DNA of 64,000 nt, taken from the NCBI GenBank assembly GCA_951813065.1, contig CATOTH010000002.1:496001-560000 (forward strand). The letters are read 5' to 3'. This document shows positions 56,914 to 64,000 of the stretch, piece after piece. The notes beneath the pieces are model-generated. The model saw only the letters and a list, made by a program, of their open reading frames with translations. It had not been told where the DNA came from and did no database searches. Within the stretch, counting starts at the first letter, position 1; each line of letters opens with the position of its first letter. The stretch comes from an uncultured Bryobacterales bacterium (GTDB taxonomy: Bacteria; Acidobacteriota; Terriglobia; Bryobacterales; UBA6623). A program made the position numbers and the translations under genes.

Positions 56914-57166
56914 CTACGGCGGCCCCCGCAGGGACTGCCGGTAGCGCACCATCGTTTGCAGTTGCCGGTACGCCTGCCACAGCACCTCGTTCCCCGGCAT
57001 TTCCCGGTATTTCTTCGGACGCCAGCCCCGCATGCGCGCCAGCAGCACGACCCAACTGCGAATGTCCGGTCCCACCGGCTGGCCCCGCTCCCGCGGCGGC
57101 CGCAACCGCTCCGCCTCCGTGACGCCCTCGATCACCGCCAGCTCGTCCGCCGTGCGTACATGATGT
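56914..57166 (-). pseudogene. IS4-family transposase, C-terminal fragment
   Basis: A frame without a proper N-terminus reads VRTADELAVIEGVTEAERLR, SWVVLLARMRGWRPKKYREM and PGNEVLWQAYRQLQTMVRYRQSL. The AQLGG-like then GEPG...LWRG-like endings of IS4-type DDE transposases match the last part. The catalytic region is absent. It lies on the same strand as, and downstream of, the transposase N-terminal fragment at 62.65-63.78 kb, but whether both came from one copy is not known. Confidence 0.5.
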
Positions 57167-57486
57167 CAATCGTTTTCCCCGGCGGTCGAGGGATTGGTAG
57201 CGGAATCTTGCGAATGTCCGTACAGTTTGCGCTGGAGGTTCTCTTCAGCGGTTTGGGCTAAATCGCCGCGTACGAGCTGTTCGAGATCGCGGTCGGAGCC
57301 GGAGCGGGCGCAAGGGCTCTGCAGGTGCCTCGCGTAGCGGCGGCAGGAAGTGGGCATCGGACCCCGGCCGTCCACGGGCAGGCCTGCGCCACAGACGAGG
57401 CAGGCGTAGTCGTAGTCGACGGAGGTTGCCCGCACCCGGGAACTCCCCGGTGGCGGGGCTGTGCAATCAAGCGTTGCGTGGGCCAT
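57166..57486 (-). CDS. Hypothetical Cys-containing small protein
   Basis: A 106-residue frame starting at an ATG, with CLVCGAGLPVDGRGPMPTSCRRY resembling half of a zinc-binding CxxC...C motif (usual form CxxCG...KYCSxxCR). The rest is rich in Ser, Asp and Arg. It lies between two transposase remnants on the same strand and may be an accessory gene of a mobile element or a remnant itself. I do not recognise the family. Confidence 0.4.
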   Translation of the reverse strand: MAHATLDCTAPPPGSSRVRATSVDYDYACLVCGAGLPVDGRGPMPTSCRRYARHLQSPCARSGSDRDLEQLVRGDLAQTAEENLQRKLYGHSQDSATNPSTAGEND

Positions 57487-57514
57487 GGAAATGCCGGCTC
57501 CTACTCAACGTCCC

Positions 57515-58457
<943 letters not shown>

Positions 58458-59329
58458 GTGTTGCTTGGAATCCCTTCGACTGGCCTGGGGAATCCCCGGG
58501 GAACTTCTACTTTTGGAATGCGGGCCAGTGCCCCGACTTCCGTTCAGGTCTCGTGGGAATTGCTGCGGCGGGCCATCCAGCTGCGGAACGGTGCCAGGCT
58601 CCCACTTGGGAAGACGGTCCGACCCGCCGCACGCCAACAGGCGGGGAGATCCTTGCTCAGCCAGTCGCCACCCGTTTCCGAACACCCTGCTGCTCCCCGG
58701 TCTCTCTCTGCCCAACACAAGAAGTTGGATGAGGTGTTCGCAGCCGTCTTGGCTGTGTTGAATTGTCGTATTGGAGGGTCGAGACGGCCTTTGAGTCAGG
58801 CCGGCAGCAGGCCTGGCGGCGGCTTCAGCACCCGTCCCCGGAAATATTTCCGCAAGGCGCGAGCCAGAATCTCGCTCCACCGCGGTCAACCGCGGCGCAT
58901 TCTGCACTTCTCGCAGGAAGCGGGTCATCGCCGCGAACGCTGCCCACATGCCGCCCGACCGTCCGGCCACGGCTTGACTGAACGGTTACGAACGGACAGG
59001 CCGACCCTGGATCGCCATGCGCTGACGACCGCGAGCGAGGCCTGACATTTCGACGGCCGCTTTCCTGCACTTTCTTGTAGCCGCCAACACGGGAGGCACC
59101 CCGCCGCGACTTGCACGGAATATCCGACCTGTGCCGTGACCGCCATGAACTGTGCCGAGGCGGATCAGGAAAGGCACGCCGACTGCCCGTCCTCTCCACC
59201 AGCCGTCAAGGTCGTTGCCCACCTAGTCGCCATTGAGCGTGTGCGCAGGCGGGGAGCTGCTCCGGGGAGATCCCTATCAGGTGTCCGTACGCTGCAGCTG
59301 CGACACAAGATCGACACCGAGAATGGCTA
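58458..59329. other. Region upstream of the IS110 remnant, no supported gene
   Basis: About 870 bases. The first part is the non-coding flank upstream of the IS110 gene, where active IS110 elements encode their bridge RNA; I cannot define such an RNA here. The remainder has only interrupted frames with no recognisable motifs. Confidence 0.35.
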
Positions 59330-60418
59330 TCAAGCGAGACTCCGATTGCGGTCCAATGCAAGTCTTGTCAAGTCCGCCGGCAGATACTTGGTGATTATCT
59401 TGAACGCGCTGTCCAGTCCCCAGGCGTATCCGAGATCGATGATCGCCTGTCCGGACGGTTCAATCTCCCTCCGAGTGGGGATCTTGACTCTGTTTGCTAG
59501 CTCCAAGAGTTCATGGATCTGGTCTCCATCCGAAATCACAACAGGCGCGCAGCACTCGATCGCTCTACCCATCATGAGGGTCGCGAGGCGCGCCGAGTCG
59601 GCGGGAAGCCGCTCCCAGTGATTCCAGATAATTGGAGTACACTTCATGTGCTTGGCGCGATCGAGCACCTGGAAGCACGCGGCCGCATCCAAAATGCGCT
59701 CGCTCGACACCACTCCGACGTAGACCGGACCTTGGGCGGTCTCGACCCGGAAGCCGGAATGGTCAGTTTCTCGATCCGGGCTAGCGAGGACGGCCGGCTG
59801 TCCGTCTCTCAATGCAACGGTAATGGGCTTTAGGGGCTTCCCGGTCCGTGGGCGCTTGGGTTTGTCGGCAGAAGGGATCTTTGACCAGTCGAGCCGCTCG
59901 CCGACCTTGGTCATATCGAGTTCCACCACGTAGATGCTTCCGGCCACGCTACATTCGGACAGAGCCCGTGCATCATCGGAACCTGCTTGCTTAGCCCAGA
60001 GTTCTGCGCCGTCGGGAGAGAACGCGAAGGGGTGGGTCTTCTTCCGGTTTACGTCGTAGTGGAGCGTACAGAGACTGAAAAAGCGGTTCTCCACCGCTCG
60101 CAGCCTCAGAATCGATGACCATTTGATGGCGGGCACGTTGTCGAAACTGGGATTGACCCACAGGCGTGCGCCGCGCCGCGCGAGCGCGCGGGGCAAGAGC
60201 ACAATGCGGCCAGCTACGTAGCTCGCGGCAGACGCTCGGGCGCGAGGGGCGCGCCGTCTCCACACCAGAGGTGTCAAGCGTACGTCTCGCTCCCCTGTGT
60301 GGGCGACGCCAGACAGAACCATAGTGGAGGGGAACTTGTCCGACAATTGGTGATTATCGGACACGAAGGGGCGAACTGTCAGCCAGTCCCTGCCGACAGG
60401 ACTGGGCTTCGAGTACAC
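59330..60418 (-). CDS. Hypothetical protein of unknown family
   Basis: A 362-codon frame starting at a GTG; a later ATG at 60322 gives 330 residues. The central and C-terminal parts look genuinely coding (NPSFDNVPAIKWSSILRLRA, HPFAFSPDGAELWAKQAGSD, YVGVVSSERILDAAACFQVLDRAKHMKCTPIIWNHWERLP, MMGRAIECCAPVVISDGDQI), with alternating strands and helices in one or two globular domains. No motif that I know is present and there are no membrane segments. It diverges from the small coiled-coil gene; an inverted repeat with TGTCCGA arms lies within its 5' part. It sits in a mobile-element-rich region. Confidence 0.5.
   Translation of the reverse strand: MYSKPSPVGRDWLTVRPFVSDNHQLSDKFPSTMVLSGVAHTGERDVRLTPLVWRRRAPRARASAASYVAGRIVLLPRALARRGARLWVNPSFDNVPAIKWSSILRLRAVENRFFSLCTLHYDVNRKKTHPFAFSPDGAELWAKQAGSDDARALSECSVAGSIYVVELDMTKVGERLDWSKIPSADKPKRPRTGKPLKPITVALRDGQPAVLASPDRETDHSGFRVETAQGPVYVGVVSSERILDAAACFQVLDRAKHMKCTPIIWNHWERLPADSARLATLMMGRAIECCAPVVISDGDQIHELLELANRVKIPTRREIEPSGQAIIDLGYAWGLDSAFKIITKYLPADLTRLALDRNRSLA
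60337..60363. repeat. Inverted repeat TGTCCGACAAT / ATTATCGGACA
   Basis: Two 11-base arms with one mismatch (60337-60347 and 60353-60363) are separated by 5 bases. Single copies of the same arm occur at 60675-60685 (exact, ATTATCGGACA) and 61647-61657 (ATTGTCGGACA). The arrangement resembles an operator or recombination site shared within this accessory region. Confidence 0.5.
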
Positions 60419-60426
60419 TGCGGGAC

Positions 60427-60660
60427 ATGAGCCCGGAACTGCTTGGTGTCTTGGGCGTGGGCGTGGCCTTGGGTGGACTGCAGCTGACCCTGTGGGGGGT
60501 GATGCGGGCGGATCTGGCCGCGATCCGCGCGGACTTGCGGGACCTGGCGAATCGAGTCGGCACGCTGGAACTGCGTCAGGCGCGGCTAGAGGGATTGATC
60601 GAGGGGGCGGGACTGTTTCCAGCTACGGAGGGACGGCGGGACGAGACTGTCCCCGCCTAG
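60427..60660 (+). CDS. Small membrane-anchored coiled-coil protein
   Basis: 77 residues: an N-terminal hydrophobic helix (LLGVLGVGVALGGLQLTLWGVM) followed by a heptad-patterned coiled coil (RADLAAIRADLRDLANRVGTLELRQARLEGLIEGA). Short proteins of this design are common beside toxin, restriction or transport genes in bacteria. A TACACT hexamer ends 7 bases before the ATG, with no Shine-Dalgarno. It precedes the zeta-like kinase gene by about 150 bases on the same strand; a functional link is only a guess. Confidence 0.6.
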   Translation: MSPELLGVLGVGVALGGLQLTLWGVMRADLAAIRADLRDLANRVGTLELRQARLEGLIEGAGLFPATEGRRDETVPA

Positions 60661-60813
60661 AGATCCGTCCGCCAATTATCGGACATCCAGAAGGGCGGCT
60701 GGGCGCTGGCCAACGCGGCGATCCGCTGCTGTAAGAGCACGCTCAGTCGTAGCCCGCTCGAAACTCGAGGTCAGCGTCGCGCATGCCGGCTGGTTTTGCC
60801 CGACAATGAAGGC

Positions 60814-61599
60814 ATGTCCGAGTTAATTGACCCCCGCCCGGTGTTCACCATCGTGATGGGTTGCAATGGCGTCGGCAAGAGTGTCTGGAAGCGCAAGAAC
60901 TACGACCTGCTGCCGACGCGCTATTTCGATCAGGACTCGATTGCTGGCGGCATCGGGGACTGGAACAGCCCGGAGGCCCGGGCCCGAACGCGAGTGTACG
61001 TTGATGCGCAAATCGCGGAAGCGATCGGACAGCGGCTGGACTTCGGCACGGAGAGCACCTACTCCGGCCAGCCCGGACCGGCCATCGTGGAACGCGTCAT
61101 CGAGGCTGGCTACCGCGTCGAGGGGGTGTACTTCGGCACCAACGATCCGCAGATCAATATCGACAGGATTGAGCAGCGCGTGTTTGCCGGCACCGGACAC
61201 ATGGTCGACCCGCAACGAATCCCCGAGCGCTGGAGGTACTCCCTGTCCAACCTGCGCCGCACGGCAGAGCGATTCGACCAGCTCCAGCTGCGCGACAATT
61301 CCGAGCATGACGATTTCCACCTGCCCAGACCTGTCGAGCAATGCCGGCTGGAGCGGGGGAAGGTTTGCTGGCAGGTTGCCAACCCGGCCCCATGGTGCAC
61401 AAGCTGGCTGCAGGGGCTTGCCCATAGACAGGCCGAACTGCGGCGACAGGAGGCCAAGGTTGATCGCAAGCCGTCCCCGCCCCGGTCCGCCAAGCCGCTC
61501 CTTGGGGAATCCCGTACCCGAGTGACCACGCGGCGATTGCGGGAGACCCAGCGACACCGACACGAGCCGGACCGCAGCGACTACGACTTCAGCCGATAG
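60814..61599 (+). CDS. Zeta-toxin-like P-loop kinase
   Basis: 261 residues. The P-loop is G16-C-N-G-V-G-K22-S23, preceded by FTIVM, as in zeta-type proteins (xxGPNGxGKST). YFDQDSIA gives the expected acidic residue after strand 2, and GTESTYSGQPGPAIVERVIEAGYRVEGVYFGTNDPQINIDRIEQRV with RIPERWRYSLSNL matches the family's ET.LSG and R-V..GGH.(I/V)P...RRY pattern, here GTGHMVDPQRIPERWRYSL. Zeta toxins phosphorylate UDP-N-acetylglucosamine, but many relatives have other roles. No epsilon-like antitoxin is seen next to it. The C-terminal 90 residues are basic and look disordered. Confidence 0.75.
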   Translation: MSELIDPRPVFTIVMGCNGVGKSVWKRKNYDLLPTRYFDQDSIAGGIGDWNSPEARARTRVYVDAQIAEAIGQRLDFGTESTYSGQPGPAIVERVIEAGYRVEGVYFGTNDPQINIDRIEQRVFAGTGHMVDPQRIPERWRYSLSNLRRTAERFDQLQLRDNSEHDDFHLPRPVEQCRLERGKVCWQVANPAPWCTSWLQGLAHRQAELRRQEAKVDRKPSPPRSAKPLLGESRTRVTTRRLRETQRHRHEPDRSDYDFSR

Positions 61600-62075
61600 G
61601 AACACGCCGTCCGGCGGGCTTCAACTCGACGGAAGCCGGCCCGGCAATTGTCGGACATAATCGGAAACGGCGTTCGCCTCTCGGCACGAGGCGAAAGTTC
61701 AAGGCGCTCGATGACATCGAGTTCGCTGTGCTTCTCCAACTCGACTTTGAAGGCATCCAGCATGCGGGGCATCGTACCCTCCCTTGGGAATCCATTCTCT
61801 GGGCTGAGGACCCGGATCCCTCATGTTAGTGAGGCTCTAGCGATTGTTCCAATCCCCTTCCTCGCAGCGGAAGCGGGCAGCGCTGGCGCGTTGGTAGTCC
61901 CTCGGCTTGGGAGCTGGGGCTCGAAAGGGCTCAGCGGCGGAAGTCTAGAAAACGAAGCAGGGGGCCGAGGGCCTCTCTACCACTTTGAAATCCGATCTTG
62001 CACTCGCCTCCGCTGACCGCAATGCTACCAACGGCAGGCAAGCTCGCCGCTTCCAGCGCCTCGACCGGTTCATGC
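61600..62075. other. Region with a truncated small frame, otherwise empty
   Basis: About 475 bases. A short minus-strand frame (61581-61772, beginning MPRMLDAFKVELEKHSELDV) has a plausible helical start but then overlaps a TGTCCGACAAT copy and loses coding character, so I do not call it a gene. Nothing else is recognised. Confidence 0.35.
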
Positions 62076-62528
62076 TTACGGGGTGGCCGGATGCGGCCAT
62101 GGATATTTGGTTGCTCCTTGTCGGTCTTTATGGCGGTGGATCAGCGATCGCTGCCCGCGCGATTCCTGCCGATAGCCGGAAAGGCCACTTCCGGAGACAT
62201 GAAACAGCGGATTCGGCGAATCGCTGTTCTTCGCCGACATTAACCAAGTCGCGGCGAGGGTCACGCCTAACGCAATCCATCCGGCATAGCGCTTCGGGGA
62301 CTTCCGGGGCACCGCCACGTCCCGGACATGACCTTGCTCGATTGGCCGAGCCTCGTCATCGCGCAGCTTCAGGGTGATCGAGGCCGTCTCGACAGACTCG
62401 AGCAGACCCCGGAGCTTCTTTCGCCCGGATACCGGATCCGCGGCGTGCAAGCGCACTCTCGTTGGGAGGCCTTGAGAATCCGGAGGATGATTCCGCAGGT
62501 CGCGCTCTTGCTGGTCATTCTGGGGCAA
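62076..62528 (-). CDS. Hypothetical protein with one membrane segment
   Basis: A 150-codon frame. Residues 20-75 look coding and resemble small beta-barrel-like regulators (TRVRLHAADPVSGRKKLRGLLESVETASITLKLRD, DIRxV-type strand here GHVRDVAVPRKSP), followed by a membrane helix (YAGWIALGVTLAATWLMSA). The last 40 residues appear unrelated, so the 3' end may be altered. It lies 17 bases downstream of the integrase fragment. No named family. Confidence 0.4.
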   Translation of the reverse strand: MPQNDQQERDLRNHPPDSQGLPTRVRLHAADPVSGRKKLRGLLESVETASITLKLRDDEARPIEQGHVRDVAVPRKSPKRYAGWIALGVTLAATWLMSAKNSDSPNPLFHVSGSGLSGYRQESRGQRSLIHRHKDRQGATKYPWPHPATP

Positions 62529-62544
62529 TGTCGTCGCGGACGAG

Positions 62545-62640
62545 TCAGACAGGCTTCTCGAGGTATTTCGCCACTGCTCCCCGTTTTGCCGTCTCCTTCC
62601 GCGTGTAGCGGATCACCATGCCGGCCGACTTCCAGCCGCT
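62545..62640 (-). pseudogene. Tyrosine integrase, extreme C-terminus
   Basis: The last 30 codons of a minus-strand frame read GASGWKSAGMVIRYTRKETA and KRGAVAKYLEKPV, the recognisable end of a phage-type integrase (GGWKS..MV.RY....), with the nucleophilic Tyr in RYT. It is joined directly to the end of the transposase fragment without the rest of the recombinase, so it is a junction remnant. Confidence 0.6.
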
Positions 62641-62649
62641 CGCCCCCGG

Positions 62650-63776
62650 GAACTGCTCGCACGGTCCTGCAACGGCCCCAACCCGCGCGTCACCCCCCGC
62701 AGATTCGTGTAGTTGCGTCGTCGTGTCCTGGACCAGCAACACCTTCGACTCCACCTGCACCCGCTCCAGCAACGCCTCCCGGTGTGGTTGCAGAATGTCC
62801 GCCTCGCTCACCCTGCCATTGTGCAAGAGGCGCGTCGCCGCCCGTCCGGCAGGTCCGAGCGCAGGTACTCCCGCCGGGCCCAGCTCGCCTCCTCGTCCAA
62901 CACCAGCTCCGGGTATTGCCCCAGCGTCTGCTCCGGCTGCTGGCACAGCTTTTGCTGCCAGTCCGGCTCCAAACCCCGCAGCCAGACCGTCTTCGTCTCC
63001 ACCGCTCCGCCCGCTCCCGGCGGCCGCCCCCGCGTGGCTCCCACGCACTGCCAGCCGGCCGCCTTGTAACTCGTGCCCGGCCGCGAACTTTGCACACAGG
63101 TCTCCACCATCCAGGGCCGCACGCCGTGTGCCTGCTGCCAGTCCCGGGCCAGTCTCTGGAGCGTCTTGCCCAACACGTGCGAGGCCAGGTTCTTGACCTG
63201 CACGCCCGCGGCCAGCACAAAGCGGTCGTTGCTCAGGATCCGCTCGATGTGCGCTCCGCGCGTGCGGTCGTCCCACCCCAGGAAGGCATCGCGCGGCCCC
63301 AGCCGGAACGGCGCCGCCACGAACGAGAGCACACCCAGCGGCCCGCCAGCGGCTGCCAGCAGATAGCTCAGCCGACAGCCGGGGGCCCGGGCCGGACCCA
63401 GCGGATGGTGCTGGTCGAGCAGTGCGGCGCACAGCCGCCGCTGCGCCGCAGTGCGGGCCCAGTGCACGCTGACCTCGCCGAGTTCCGCCAGCGAGCCGGT
63501 GAAGCCGGTCGACGGCCCCGGCGGGTCCGGGCTGGACCGCGGGCGACAGGCGGGTGGACCCGGCTGGGCCTCAGGCAGTGGCAGGTCCAGTTGGGCGGCC
63601 AGCGTAGGCAGCACCGTGCGCGCCGAGGCCGTGCAATACTCGCCTTTGGGATTGCGCCAGTCCTCCCGCTCGCAGATCCCGCGACCCAGGGCCGCGCGCG
63701 ACAGCTGGCCTCGCTGCAAGGCCTCTCGCAGCCAAGCGATCGTCTGCGGACGGAAAATACGGAGGCCTACCCGCAC
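62650..63776 (-). pseudogene. DruA-like (DUF4338) / IS4-type transposase, N-terminal part, frameshifted
   Basis: From the ATG at 63776 a 322-residue frame carries a full DUF4338 domain: LSRAALGRGICEREDWRNPKGEYC at the N-terminus, PGCRLSYLLAAAGGPLGVLSFVAAPFRLGPRDAFLGWDDRTRGAHIERILSNDRFVLAAGVQVKNLASHVLGKTL, and PWMVETCVQSSRPGTSYKAAGWQCVGATRGRP. This is the DruA fold known from Druantia defence systems. After a frameshift near 62810 the next frame shows RVSEADILQPHREALLERV and VLLVQDTTT, the first Asp of an IS4-type DDE domain; a further shift gives NYTNLRGVTRGLGPL. The rest of the transposase is missing. Confidence 0.7.
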
Positions 63777-63857
63777 TAACCCCGTTCTACACAGAACACC
63801 GTGCCTGCGTTAAGTGTGTCCGGTCGCTAGCCAGCGGATTCGACGGCTCGGAAACGG

Positions 63858-64000
63858 GTGCTGGCTGCGATCCCGAACCTGTTCTTCGGGTCGAAAGTGA
63901 CGGGCGCGGCGGCGAAGCTCGGCATTGAAGTTCGGATCGCTGTTACGCGCCAGGCCGTGCTGGAAGGGGCCCGGTCAAGGCCCGATCTGGTGATTGTCGA
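63858..64000 (+). CDS. Receiver-like protein, 5' part
   Basis: A frame that begins after an in-frame TAG and starts most likely at the GTG at 63858; it runs off the window. The visible residues VLAAIPNLFFGSKVTGAAAKLGIEVRIAVTRQAVLEGARSRPDLVIV resemble the first half of short response-regulator-like proteins (first strand, helix, and a DLVIVD-type third strand where the phosphorylated Asp would lie just past the edge). It is too short to assign firmly. Confidence 0.55.
   Translation, partial: MLAAIPNLFFGSKVTGAAAKLGIEVRIAVTRQAVLEGARSRPDLVIV

Noticed and set aside
61648..62016. 122-codon plus-strand frame downstream of the zeta-like gene
   Set aside because: Ser/Arg/Gly-rich without domain features, starts on one of the TGTCCGA motif copies, and has no ribosome-binding site.
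62328..63779. 483-codon plus-strand frame opposite the DUF4338 transposase remnant
   Set aside because: Low-complexity Pro/Arg/Gln composition; the opposite strand carries the recognisable domain.

Overview
This is a GC-rich bacterial chromosome segment. Futalosine-route menaquinone genes (mqnA, mqnC, mqnD), a DUF4159 protein, a secreted sulfatase, GH29 and GH105-type glycosidases, a DUF2339 membrane protein and a thiolase/HMG-CoA-synthase-like pair together suggest a Gram-negative, polysaccharide-degrading heterotroph, most likely an Acidobacteriota of the Bryobacterales/Solibacter type. That assignment is inference from gene content; no rRNA is present to confirm it.

Layout. 1-6.3 kb: end of a dCMP deaminase gene, a cobalamin adenosyltransferase, a solitary sugar-binding lipoprotein, tadA, then metK and ahcY (SAM synthesis and SAH recycling) and a DUF4159 protein. 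6.3-10 kb, minus strand: tex-like gene, rnhB and a small membrane protein. 10-16.2 kb: secreted protein, sulfatase, enoyl-CoA hydratase, secreted propeller-like protein, then mqnA-mqnC closed by a clear intrinsic terminator. 16.3-32.3 kb: a type I-E CRISPR-Cas locus entered past a decayed tyrosine integrase. The order is cas3, IS21 wreckage, cse1-cse2-cas7-cas5-cas6e-cas1-cas2, leader, an array of 82 repeats and 81 spacers, then a stand-alone DnaQ-like DEDDh exonuclease. All intact genes of the locus read rightward and the cascade/adaptation genes overlap at their stop/start codons.

32.3-47 kb: small secreted protein, DUF1015 protein, fucosidase, GH105-type hydrolase, Gfo/Idh/MocA oxidoreductase, GNAT, DUF2339 membrane protein, steroid-reductase-like membrane protein, and a four-gene polar amino acid ABC transporter. 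47-56.5 kb: HMG-CoA-synthase/OB-fold fusion and a thiolase, separated by scramblase-like and ankyrin genes on the other strand; then a metallo-beta-lactamase-fold hydrolase, a HEAT-repeat protein and mqnD.

56.5-63.8 kb is an accessory graveyard: IS4-type and IS110-type transposase fragments, a DruA-like (DUF4338) transposase N-terminus, a second tyrosine integrase C-terminus, a zeta-toxin-like kinase, a small membrane coiled-coil protein and several unknown proteins. The window ends in the start of a receiver-like gene.

The main biological story is the CRISPR locus. Its array holds internal evidence about its own history: tandem spacer duplications, two spacers from overlapping protospacers that imply an AGG PAM, and two spacers from homologous coding sequences that differ mostly at synonymous sites. 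The nuclease directly behind the array is a candidate prespacer-processing partner.
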